The position numbers were made by a program, and so were the translations under genes. From Scatosoma sp045645245 (GTDB lineage: Bacteria; Bacillota; Clostridia; Christensenellales; Borkfalkiaceae), in the NCBI GenBank assembly GCA_045645245.1, contig JAZRIK010000060.1, positions 1 to 11,624 of the forward strand: a DNA stretch of 11,624 bases. Direction: 5' to 3'. The notes under the pieces are model-generated. The model did not search any database. It was not told the DNA's origin and saw only the letters and a list, made by a program, of their open reading frames with translations. Shown here piece after piece: positions 1 to 6,275 of this stretch. The stretch's first letter is position 1, and each line of letters opens with the position of its first letter.

Positions 1-100
1 AAAACCTGCCGTAAAGAAAGCGTTTATAGCTTCTGTCGTTGTCGATCGTACGCTCGATCCACTTTTTTTGTTTTTCTGTTAATTTTTTCATCTTTTTCAT
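1..100 (-). CDS. Start of an unidentified gene, cut by the left window edge
   Basis: Reading leftward from an ATG at 100-98, 33 codons stay open to the window edge. The peptide is very lysine-rich and basic at the start (MKKMKKLTEKQKKWIERT), followed by IDNDRSYKRFLYGRF. A ribosome binding site AAAGGGG (112-106) lies 5 nt before this ATG. The second ATG (91-89) would be about 14 nt away, so the first is preferred. A consensus promoter lies directly upstream (122-151). The promoter, ribosome binding site and open frame together make it a probable real gene. No family is recognisable from so few residues, and no function is proposed. It is transcribed divergently from the rubrerythrin gene. Confidence 0.7.
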   Translation of the reverse strand, partial: MKKMKKLTEKQKKWIERTIDNDRSYKRFLYGRF

Positions 101-121
101 CTTTTCCCCTTTCATACCGAC

Positions 122-151
122 ATTATAAAGCGGTTTACACCACTTTGTCAA
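122..151 (-). promoter_or_regulatory. Sigma-A type promoter for the leftward gene at 1-100
   Basis: On the minus strand a perfect TTGACA (151-146) is followed by 18 nt and a perfect TATAAT (127-122). Transcription would begin near 115, giving a leader of about 15 nt that just contains the AAAGGGG ribosome binding site at 112-106. Both hexamers match consensus, so the call is strong by sequence alone. Confidence 0.8.
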
Positions 152-363
152 GACGTTTTATTCCCTTTTTGTCGCTTTTACCGCGCTTTGTTTTATTCCG
201 CTTTCCCTTTCATATATCCTTATTATATCGCGCGCGTATTATATTTATATGAAAATTTTGTTATTTTTTTGTAAAAAGTTGGCGGTTTCTTCCTTTTTCT
301 ATCCCCCTTTATCACTTTTTCATAAATTAAAAAAAAATTTTTCAACTTTTTTTCAAAAAACCA
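152..363. other. AT-rich divergent intergenic spacer
   Basis: This lies between the two divergent promoters and holds no credible gene. The plus strand is markedly T-rich, with A and T tracts just before the rubrerythrin -35 box (about 325-360) that could act as an UP element. A short open frame from ATG 249 has no ribosome binding site. No hairpin with a U-run and no RNA gene were seen. Confidence 0.6.
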
Positions 364-392
364 TTGACAAATGGCAAAATTTGTATTATACT
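364..392 (+). promoter_or_regulatory. Sigma-A type promoter of the rubrerythrin gene
   Basis: TTGACA (364-369) is followed by a 17-nt spacer and TATACT (387-392). Transcription should start near 399, leaving a leader of about 40 nt that ends in the AAAGGAG ribosome binding site at 425-431. A perfect TATAAT also occurs at 392-397, but it lies 22 nt from TTGACA and is a worse partner. A-tracts upstream could strengthen the promoter. Confidence 0.8.
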
Positions 393-397
393 ATAAT
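385..397. promoter_or_regulatory. Possible operator: 13-bp palindrome over the -10 region
   Basis: ATTATA-C-TATAAT is a perfect 6-1-6 inverted repeat covering the -10 hexamer of the rubrerythrin promoter. A repressor bound here would block RNA polymerase. PerR, the Fur-family peroxide sensor, binds AT-rich 7-1-7 palindromes and controls rubrerythrin in some clostridia. This palindrome does not fit the PerR consensus TTATAATnATTATAA in register, so PerR control is only an inference. The AT-rich setting makes a chance palindrome possible. Confidence 0.3.
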
Positions 398-438
398 CAC
401 TTAATAAAACTAAATCCTAATAAGAAAGGAGTTTCACT

Positions 439-1077
439 ATGAAAAAATTTGAATGTCAAGTATGTCATTACGTTGCGGAAGGCGCTGCGCCTGAAGTATG
501 CCCCGTTTGCAAGCAAAGCGGTAAATTTGTAGAAAAACCCGCGTTGAAAGGCTCGAAAACGGAAGCGAATTTGTGGACGGCGTTTGCGGGCGAATCGCAA
601 GCAAGAAACAAATACACCTACTTTGCGAGCAAGGCAAAGAAAGAAGGGTTTGTGCAAATTGCGGCACTCTTTGAAGAGACCGCGAACAATGAAAAAGAAC
701 ACGCGAAAATTTGGTTCAAGCTTTTGCACGGCGGCGAAGTTCCCACTACTGCGGAAAACTTGTTAGCGGCTGCGGAAGGCGAAAACTATGAATGGACGGA
801 TATGTACGCGGAATTTGCGAAAGTGGCTCGCGCGGAAGGGTTCGACGACATCGCTACCCTGTTCGACGGCGTTGCGGCGATCGAAAAAGAACACGAAGAA
901 AGATATAGAAAGCTGCTCGCGAACGTGAAGGGCGATCTCGTATTCTCCAAAGACGGCGACGCTGTATGGCAATGCTCCAACTGCGGTCATATCGTTGTTG
1001 GTAAAAAAGCACCCGAAGTTTGCCCCGTTTGTGCGCATCCTCAAGCTTATTTCCAAGTTCGCGCGGAAAATTATTAA
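439..1077 (+). CDS. Rubrerythrin with rubredoxin-like domains at both ends
   Basis: This is a cytoplasmic non-haem iron peroxidase, 212 aa. Rubrerythrins reduce hydrogen peroxide to water at a diiron site, with electrons passed through a rubredoxin-type Fe(Cys)4 centre. Residues 1-30 form a short rubredoxin-like domain (C6, C9, C21, C24). Residues about 40-160 form the ferritin-like four-helix domain with iron ligands E52, E85xxH88, probably E115 and E118, and E149xxH152. Residues 176-212 form a second rubredoxin-like domain (C179, C182, C195, C198). Classical rubrerythrins carry only the C-terminal domain and the clostridial reverse type only the N-terminal one, so having both is unusual. 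The ATG is set by AAAGGAG at 425-431, 7 nt upstream. The gene is monocistronic, with its own promoter and terminator, and converges on the trxA end of the large leftward operon. Confidence 0.96.
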   Translation: MKKFECQVCHYVAEGAAPEVCPVCKQSGKFVEKPALKGSKTEANLWTAFAGESQARNKYTYFASKAKKEGFVQIAALFEETANNEKEHAKIWFKLLHGGEVPTTAENLLAAAEGENYEWTDMYAEFAKVARAEGFDDIATLFDGVAAIEKEHEERYRKLLANVKGDLVFSKDGDAVWQCSNCGHIVVGKKAPEVCPVCAHPQAYFQVRAENY

Positions 1078-1120
1078 TTTGACAATTTCAAAAACTGAAT
1101 ATCTTACAATATAATAAATT

Positions 1121-1154
1121 CCCGACGAAGCGCCCCTTCGTCGGGTGATTTTTT
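1121..1154 (+). terminator. Rho-independent terminator of the rubrerythrin gene
   Basis: The perfect 10-bp stem CCCGACGAAG (1121-1130) / CTTCGTCGGG (1136-1145) has a 5-nt loop and is followed by TGA and six T. It starts 43 nt after the rubrerythrin stop codon. On the opposite strand the stem is followed by AATTTATTATA, so it may also weakly stop leftward read-through from the operon. Confidence 0.93.
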
Positions 1155-1187
1155 GCATTCGTCGCATACCTGCCTGCTTGGTTTTAA

Positions 1188-1333
1188 GTGAATTGAGACG
1201 CTTTGCGCTGTGGGGATATTGATACGAGATTGCCGCAGTCGTTTCACTCCTTCGCAATGACAGGGTGAGCAGTTTATCGTCGGGATTGCTTCACTGCATT
1301 CGCAATGACCGCTGGATAAGGATTGCTACATAA
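1188..1333. repeat. Dispersed palindromic repeat, copy 1
   Basis: This non-coding stretch between two convergent genes matches the sequence at 11305-11432 in the same orientation. Shared blocks in order are GTGAATTG (1188-1195), GGGATATTGA with one difference, GAGATTGCCGCA (1226-1237), CGCAATGACA (1253-1262), and GGATAAG-ATTG ending near ACATAA. Copy 1 has an extra GATTGC (1284-1289)...CGCAATGAC (1301-1309) unit that copy 2 lacks, plus a lone GATTGC at 1321-1326. GATTGC and GCAAT form short inverted arms. Intergenic repeats of the form GTCATTGCGA...GGCAATC are, from memory, found in many unrelated bacterial genomes. No coding potential is credible here. Confidence 0.8.
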
Positions 1334-1337
1334 GAAT

Positions 1338-1371
1338 CGCCCGCCGATGAAAATCGGCGGGCGGGTTTTTT
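1338..1371 (+). terminator. Strong rightward terminator between repeat copy 1 and trxA
   Basis: The perfect 11-bp stem CGCCCGCCGAT (1338-1348) / ATCGGCGGGCG (1353-1363) has a GAAA tetraloop and is followed by GG and six T (1366-1371). The U-run is on the plus strand, so it best stops rightward transcription before it enters trxA antisense. Leftward, the operon transcript meets the same stem 16 nt after the trxA stop, but the following ATTCTTATG is a poor U-run. It may still act as a weaker bidirectional terminator for the operon. Confidence 0.85.
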
Positions 1372-1379
1372 ACATTCTT

Positions 1380-1703
1380 TTATACGTTCTTTTCGATGGA
1401 TGCCGCGGAAACTGCTTTGGGTACGAACCCTAAGTTGTTCGCCGCCACTTGACCGTTTTTGAAAACGAGTACGTTGGGAATAGACGAAATTCCGTATTTT
1501 TTCGCCGCTTCTGCGCTGCTGTCTTCGTCAACGTCCACTTTTACGAACGTTGCCTTGTCCGCATATTCGCTAGCAACTTCTTCAAAAATAGGGCCGAGCA
1601 TACGGCAAGGGCCGCACCAGTTTGCCCAAAAATCGCATACAACGGGCTTGTCGCTCGTTTGTACAAGTTCTTCTAATTGTTGTCCGTTTACGTGTTGTAC
1701 CAT
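1380..1703 (-). CDS. trxA: Thioredoxin
   Basis: This is a small cytoplasmic disulfide reductase, 107 aa, the usual thioredoxin length. The redox motif WCGPC is at residues 29-33 (C30, C33), with the buried acidic residue D24 before it and the cis-proline P76 in the SSIPNV loop. It passes electrons from thioredoxin reductase to substrates such as ribonucleotide reductase and peroxidases. The frame is open further upstream, but the ATG at 1703 is chosen because AAGGAGA (1717-1711) lies 7 nt before it and the earlier codons overlap hisS. It starts 25 nt after the hisS stop and is the last gene of the leftward operon. No reductase gene is present in the window. The C-terminal helix region is unremarkable. 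Confidence 0.96.
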   Translation of the reverse strand: MVQHVNGQQLEELVQTSDKPVVCDFWANWCGPCRMLGPIFEEVASEYADKATFVKVDVDEDSSAEAAKKYGISSIPNVLVFKNGQVAANNLGFVPKAVSAASIEKNV

Positions 1704-1728
1704 ATCCTTATCTCCTTTCGTAGTTTGT

Positions 1729-2979
1729 TTATTTTTCTGCAAAATATGCAACGGCATTTGCAAAAGCGACCTTTTCACTTTCGCCCGTTTGCATATTTTT
1801 TGCGTTCATTACCCCTTCCGTCAATTCGTTGCCGCCGATGACCGCTACGTATTTTGCGCCGATTTTGTCCGCGTACTTAAATTGCGCTTTTACCGAACGT
1901 TCCATATGGTCGATTTCGGCGAAAATTCCGTTCGCGCGGAGTGCGCAGGCAAGTTCGAATGCTTTTTGACGGCTTTCCTTGTCCATACCCGCGATATACA
2001 CCGTCGGCTTCTTTTCTTCGGGAATTTGCGCGCCCGATTGCTCCATTACCATCAGCAGCCGCTCGATGCCCATCGCAAAACCGACTGCGGGCGTAGAATT
2101 TCCGCCCAACTGCTCAATTAAGCCGTCGTATCTGCCGCCGCCGCAAACGGTGCCTTGCGCGCCGATGGACGTGGATACGAATTCGAACACGGTGCGCGTG
2201 TAATAATCCAGTCCGCGCACGATGCGGGGATTGATTTTATAATCGATTTTTGCAAGGTCAAGGCAGGTTTTCAGCTCGTCAAAGTGCGTTTTGCACTCGT
2301 CGCAAAGATAATCGAGAATGGTCGGCGCGTTGGCGTTGATTGCTTTGCACCCTTCTTCCTTGCAATCCAAAAGGCGCAAGGGGTTTTTCTCGTAGCGCGT
2401 TTTACAATCGTAGCAAAGCGCGTTTAAGTGCGGCTCGAAAAACGCTTTGAGCGCTTTGTTGTACGCCGCGCGGCAGGTCGGGCAACCGATAGAGTTGATG
2501 TACAGCTGTACCTTTAAGCCCAGCTTTTTCAAGAGCGAATCTGCCATTAAAATCGTTTCCGCGTCCGTTTGCGCACTCTTTGCGCCGAAAATTTCTACGC
2601 CGAATTGATGAAATTCTCTAAGCCGTCCTGCTTGCGGGCGTTCGTAGCGGAATGCGGGAATGATATAGTACATTTTCGCGGGCAAAACGCCGTTGCCAAG
2701 TCCGTTTTCGATGAACGAGCGCACGACGCCTGCCGTGCCTTCGGGTTTGAGCGTAATCGATCTATCGCCCTTGTCCTTGAACGTGTACATTTCTTTTGTC
2801 ACGACGTCCGTCGTTTCGCCCACGCTGCGGTTAAACAGCTCGGTGTGTTCGAAAACGGGGGTGCGGATTTCTTTGAGCGCAAACAGCTGTGCCATTTCGC
2901 GCGCCGTGTTTTCTACGTATTGCCATTTGTACGATTCGCTGGGCAAAACGTCTTTTGTGCCTTTGGGAATGTTGATCAT
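1729..2979 (-). CDS. hisS: Histidyl-tRNA synthetase
   Basis: This class II aminoacyl-tRNA synthetase attaches histidine to tRNA-His and is 416 aa, close to the family's usual 420. Motif 2 lies around residues 106-131 (PAFRYERPQAGRLREFHQ), the HisA signature at 256-263 (GLDYYTRT), motif 3 at about 300-310 (GFAMGIERLLM), and the anticodon-binding domain at about 325-416. An insertion at 160-235 carries four cysteine pairs (C166/C169, C189/C192, C206/C211, C226/C229) that could bind metal. The ATG at 2979 is chosen over a longer open frame because AAAAGG lies 8 nt upstream and the MINIPKGTKD start fits the family. It follows hslU by 61 nt and precedes trxA by 25 nt. The spacer upstream shows no T-box leader. 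Confidence 0.97.
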   Translation of the reverse strand: MINIPKGTKDVLPSESYKWQYVENTAREMAQLFALKEIRTPVFEHTELFNRSVGETTDVVTKEMYTFKDKGDRSITLKPEGTAGVVRSFIENGLGNGVLPAKMYYIIPAFRYERPQAGRLREFHQFGVEIFGAKSAQTDAETILMADSLLKKLGLKVQLYINSIGCPTCRAAYNKALKAFFEPHLNALCYDCKTRYEKNPLRLLDCKEEGCKAINANAPTILDYLCDECKTHFDELKTCLDLAKIDYKINPRIVRGLDYYTRTVFEFVSTSIGAQGTVCGGGRYDGLIEQLGGNSTPAVGFAMGIERLLMVMEQSGAQIPEEKKPTVYIAGMDKESRQKAFELACALRANGIFAEIDHMERSVKAQFKYADKIGAKYVAVIGGNELTEGVMNAKNMQTGESEKVAFANAVAYFAEK

Positions 2980-3040
2980 ATTTATTACCTTTTTATCTTT
3001 TTTTCTGTCGTTCAACGCATACCTGGGTGCTTCAAACGTG

Positions 3041-4348
3041 TTAAAGCACATACTTTTTGAGATTTCTATCACCCGTGAGTTTTTGCAGGTGTTCGTCCAC
3101 GTAGCGTGCGTCGATATTGAGCGTGAACGTAGGATAATCGCCGCCTGCGTTAAAGGAAATGTCTTCGAGCAGGTATTCCATAACCGTATGCAGGCGTCTT
3201 GCGCCGATGTCTTCGCTGGTTGCATTCAGCTCTACCGCCACTTCGGCAATGCGTTCGATTGCGCCTTGTTCAAACTGCAAATCGATATTATCCACGCTTA
3301 AAAGCTTGCCGTACTGGAAGGTGAGCGAGTTTTCCGTTTCCGTTAAAATGCGTACAAAATCTTCTTTCGTCAAGCTGTGCAGCTCCACCGATACGGGGAA
3401 TCTGCCTTGCAGCTCGGGGATTAAGTCTTCAATCGCGGACACGTGGAATGCGCCTGCTGCGATGAATAATATAAAGTCGGTTTTAATGGGGCCGTATTTG
3501 GTGACGACGGTTGAGCCCTCGACGATGGGCAAAATGTCGCGTTGTACCCCTTCGCGCGAAACGTCCGCGCCGTTTTGGTTGCCTTTGCCTGCGATTTTGT
3601 CGATTTCGTCGATAAACACGATGCCGTCGTTTTCCGCACGGTACAGCGCTTCCGCTTTGATTGCGTCGTCGTCAAGCAGCTTGGAAGATTCTTCTTCCAT
3701 AACGATTTGGAACGCTTCCTTGACGGTGAAACGGCGTTTTTTCTTTTTTTGCGGGAACATATCGCCAAAAATACTGCCGATGGAAATGGCTGCGCCGCCC
3801 GGAACTAATTCCATCGGTTGCGACGTTTCCGATACTTCCATTTCGATAGTGAAGTTGTCATATTCGCCCTTTCGCAAGCCGTCCAAGAGCTTGTTTTCGA
3901 AAATTTCCTTCGCTTCGTCGCCCTTTTCGTCCTTTTTCGCTTCGGCAAGCGCTTTGAGCAAGCGGCGTTCGGCCGCGTGCACCGCTTTGAGCTTTACTTC
4001 TTCTTGCTTTTCCGCTTTTACAAGCCGATAGGCGCATTCTGCCAAATCGCGAATCATACCTTCGACGTCTTTACCCACGTACCCAACTTCGGTATATTTG
4101 GTCGCTTCTACCTTAACAAAGGGCGCTTTGACGAGCTTGGCAAGACGGCGGGCTATCTCCGTTTTACCAACCCCCGTCGGGCCTTTCATAATGATATTTT
4201 TCGGCGTGATTTCTTCGCGGATTTCCGCGGGAAGCTGGGCGCGGCGGTATCTGTTTCTAAGCGCAATCGCCACCGCCTTTTTCGCTTCATCTTGGCCGAT
4301 AATGTATTTGTCTAACTTATATACAATTTGTTTAGGGGACAAATCCAT
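3041..4348 (-). CDS. hslU: HslU, ATPase subunit of the HslUV protease
   Basis: This AAA+ unfoldase (435 aa) forms a hexameric ring that feeds proteins into HslV. The N-terminal region has the typical IIGQDEAKKAVAIALRNR start. Walker A GPTGVGKT is at 56-63, the pore loop GYVG at 89-92, and Walker B VFIDEID at 244-250. The coiled I-domain lies between about 110 and 240, and a sensor-2 region GARRLHTVMEYLLED at 382-396. The C-terminus, ending NLKKYVL, matches the tail that docks into HslV and activates it. The ATG lies 3 nt after the hslV stop codon. Its ribosome binding site AGGAG (4365-4361) sits inside the hslV end, 12 nt from the ATG, slightly far but compatible with translational coupling. 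It is called clpY in Bacillus. Confidence 0.97.
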   Translation of the reverse strand: MDLSPKQIVYKLDKYIIGQDEAKKAVAIALRNRYRRAQLPAEIREEITPKNIIMKGPTGVGKTEIARRLAKLVKAPFVKVEATKYTEVGYVGKDVEGMIRDLAECAYRLVKAEKQEEVKLKAVHAAERRLLKALAEAKKDEKGDEAKEIFENKLLDGLRKGEYDNFTIEMEVSETSQPMELVPGGAAISIGSIFGDMFPQKKKKRRFTVKEAFQIVMEEESSKLLDDDAIKAEALYRAENDGIVFIDEIDKIAGKGNQNGADVSREGVQRDILPIVEGSTVVTKYGPIKTDFILFIAAGAFHVSAIEDLIPELQGRFPVSVELHSLTKEDFVRILTETENSLTFQYGKLLSVDNIDLQFEQGAIERIAEVAVELNATSEDIGARRLHTVMEYLLEDISFNAGGDYPTFTLNIDARYVDEHLQKLTGDRNLKKYVL

Positions 4349-4351
4349 AGC

Positions 4352-4948
4352 TTATTTCGTCTCCTTTTTCGTCGATTTTTTATTGTTTGCGACGTCGGTT
4401 GCGTTGCATTTGTTTCCTACCGTTTCCAATCGAATGTTGTCGTTGGTGTAAACGCAAATTTCCGACGCGATTTTGAGTGCTTTTTGCGCGATGGTTGCCG
4501 CGTCGTAATCTGTTTCTTGATACAATGCGCGAGCGGCTGCGAGCGCGTAGTTGCCGCCGCTGCCGATGGCGCAAACGCCTTCGTCCGGCTCAATTACTTC
4601 GCCCGTACCCGATAAAATGAGCAGGGTGTTCTCGTCTGCCGTAATCATCATCGCGTCTAATTTACGGCCGATTTTATCACTTCTCCAAAGCTCGGCAAGC
4701 TCTACCGCGGAACGCATTAAATTGCCTGAAAACTTATTGAGCATTCCTTCAAAGCGTTCGGTGAGCGCGAATGCGTCGGTGACCGAACCGGCAAAGCCCA
4801 AAATGACCTTGCCCCCAAAGATACGGCGCACTTTAACCGCCGTGTTTTTGAAAATGACCGATTCGCCAAACGTCACTTGTCCGTCGCCTGCGATTGCCGT
4901 CACACCGTTTTTCTTGACGGCGCAAATGGTCGTGCCTCTAAATTCCAT
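4352..4948 (-). CDS. hslV: HslV, peptidase subunit of the HslUV protease
   Basis: This proteasome-like threonine protease forms the double-ring core that degrades proteins unfolded by HslU; it is 198 aa. The start MEFRGTTICAV implies removal of a five-residue leader to expose T6 as the catalytic N-terminal threonine. D22 (in AGDGQVTFG) and K39 match active-site residues of E. coli HslV. IGSGGNYALAAARAL and the EICVYTN segment are also family hallmarks. The C-terminus extends about 17 residues beyond E. coli HslV and ends in a lysine-rich tail (KKSTKKETK). The DNA of that tail carries the hslU ribosome binding site. AGGAG at 4962-4958, 9 nt upstream, sets the ATG. The start overlaps the trmFO end by 11 nt. 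It is called clpQ or codW in Bacillus, where the nucleophile is serine rather than threonine. Confidence 0.96.
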   Translation of the reverse strand: MEFRGTTICAVKKNGVTAIAGDGQVTFGESVIFKNTAVKVRRIFGGKVILGFAGSVTDAFALTERFEGMLNKFSGNLMRSAVELAELWRSDKIGRKLDAMMITADENTLLILSGTGEVIEPDEGVCAIGSGGNYALAAARALYQETDYDAATIAQKALKIASEICVYTNDNIRLETVGNKCNATDVANNKKSTKKETK

Positions 4949-6275
4949 TTTTCTCTTCTCCTAAATACGATTGAATGTTTGTAAGCGCGCGCAGGGCGAG
5001 CGTTTTATACCGTTCTTTTTTGTCCTTGATCCGCGTAGGCAGAGGCGCGAGAATGCCAAAGTTGGCGTTCATCGGCTGAAAATCTTTACAAGGGGTGGAA
5101 ATATGCGCTTGCAGCGCGCCCAGCATTGTCGTATTGTCAAACACCACTCTTTCTTTTCCGTTGAGTTCGTTTGCAATCGACATTGCGGCTAAAAGTCCGC
5201 TCGCCGCACTTTCTACGTACCCTTCTACGCCTGTAATTTGACCTGCGAAAAACAGCTTACGATTATTCTTAACCGAAAAATCGGCGTTCAAAACATCGGG
5301 CGATTGCAAATACGTGTTTCTGTGCATAACGCCGTAGCGTAAAAATTCGGCGTTATGTAAGGCGGGTATCATAGAAAACACCCGTTTTTGTTCGGGGAAT
5401 TTCAAATTCGTTTGAAAGCCCACCAAATTATACGCCGTGCCCATATCGTTTTCGCGGCGAAGCTGTAATACCGCGTATGCGCGTTTGCCGTCTTCGTCCA
5501 ACAGCCCGACCGGTTTGAGCGTGCCAAAACGCAGCGTTTCTCTGCCGCGCGAGCACATTACTTCAATCGGCATACACCCCTCGAAAATTTCGCCCTTTTC
5601 AAATTCGTGCAGGTGCGCGCGTTCCGCTTTTAACAGCTCGTCCACGAACGCGTAATATTCGTCCTTGGTCATCGGACAGTTGATATAGTCGCCCGTGCCT
5701 TTGCCGTAGCGATCGCCCGTAAACGCTTTTTCCATATCCACGCTATCGGCGGATACGATGGGCGCGGACGCGTCGTAAAAATGTAAACCGCCGCCAAACG
5801 TGTTTTGAATATCCTTGCTTAAAGCGTCGCTCGTGAGCGGACCTGTGGCGATAATCGCGTACACGGGTGCGTCGTTTTCTAATTTTGGAAGTTTTTCCGC
5901 TTCTTGAGAGACAATCGTCAAATGCTCGCACGCGCGCAGTTTATCGGTGATATACTGCGAAAAGCGTTCCCTATCCACCGCAAGCGCCGCGCCTGCGGGG
6001 ACTTTGGTATTGTCCGCCGCCTCTATAATCAGCGAGCCGATCAGCCGCATTTCTTGTTTCAAAAGTCCGCAGGCGTTTGCGTAAACATCGTTGCTTTTGA
6101 GTGAGTTGGAGCAGACGAGCTCGCCAAAATTTTCGCTTTCGTGCGCGGGCGTATATTTATGCGGTTTCATCTCGATTAGCAAAGTGTCTATTCCGCGCGA
6201 AGCCAAATAGTACGCCGCTTCGCTGCCAGCCAAGCCGCCGCCAACCACCACTACCTTTGCGCCGTTATACTTCAT
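4938..6275 (-). CDS. trmFO: TrmFO, folate- and FAD-dependent tRNA U54 methyltransferase
   Basis: This enzyme makes ribothymidine at position 54 of tRNA, using methylenetetrahydrofolate as carbon donor and FADH2 as reductant. It is 445 aa. The N-terminal FAD-binding fold has GGGLAGSEAA at residues 12-20, followed by an acidic residue at the end of the second strand (IEMKP). GELVCSNSLKS includes C55, and FEGCMPIEVMCSRG includes C234 and C241; two conserved cysteines in such segments are catalytic in the B. subtilis enzyme. The C-terminal FAD contact GQITGVEGYVESAASG is at 345-360. The frame opens at a TTG (6290), but the ATG at 6275 is preferred because AAGGA (6287-6283) lies 7 nt upstream. It overlaps topA by 11 nt and hslV by 11 nt, suggesting coupled translation. 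An older name is gid. Confidence 0.97.
   Translation of the reverse strand: MKYNGAKVVVVGGGLAGSEAAYYLASRGIDTLLIEMKPHKYTPAHESENFGELVCSNSLKSNDVYANACGLLKQEMRLIGSLIIEAADNTKVPAGAALAVDRERFSQYITDKLRACEHLTIVSQEAEKLPKLENDAPVYAIIATGPLTSDALSKDIQNTFGGGLHFYDASAPIVSADSVDMEKAFTGDRYGKGTGDYINCPMTKDEYYAFVDELLKAERAHLHEFEKGEIFEGCMPIEVMCSRGRETLRFGTLKPVGLLDEDGKRAYAVLQLRRENDMGTAYNLVGFQTNLKFPEQKRVFSMIPALHNAEFLRYGVMHRNTYLQSPDVLNADFSVKNNRKLFFAGQITGVEGYVESAASGLLAAMSIANELNGKERVVFDNTTMLGALQAHISTPCKDFQPMNANFGILAPLPTRIKDKKERYKTLALRALTNIQSYLGEEKNGI

Noticed and set aside
249..396. Short rightward open frame beginning at ATG 249
   Set aside because: It has no ribosome binding site, encodes a low-complexity Phe/Lys-rich peptide and runs across the rubrerythrin promoter.
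392..397. Perfect TATAAT as the -10 box of the rubrerythrin promoter
   Set aside because: It lies 22 nt from TTGACA; TATACT at 387-392 gives the standard 17-nt spacer.
1459..2121. Long rightward open frame (220 codons) opposite trxA and hisS
   Set aside because: It is antisense to two clearly identified genes, has no family-like motif and no ribosome binding site, and reflects codon bias of the coding strand.
3027..3049. GTGCTT/AAGCAC inverted repeat at the hslU-hisS junction as a terminator
   Set aside because: The stem is 6 bp with an 11-nt loop, overlaps the hslU stop codon and has no U-run after it.
2980..3225. N-terminal extension of hisS (82 residues) overlapping hslU
   Set aside because: The extension overlaps the conserved hslU end, and a good ribosome binding site precedes the ATG at 2979 with a family-typical N-terminus.
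3159..4031. Rightward open frame of 290 codons opposite hslU
   Set aside because: The Ser-rich product is typical of an antisense shadow of a real gene; hslU motifs are unambiguous on the other strand.
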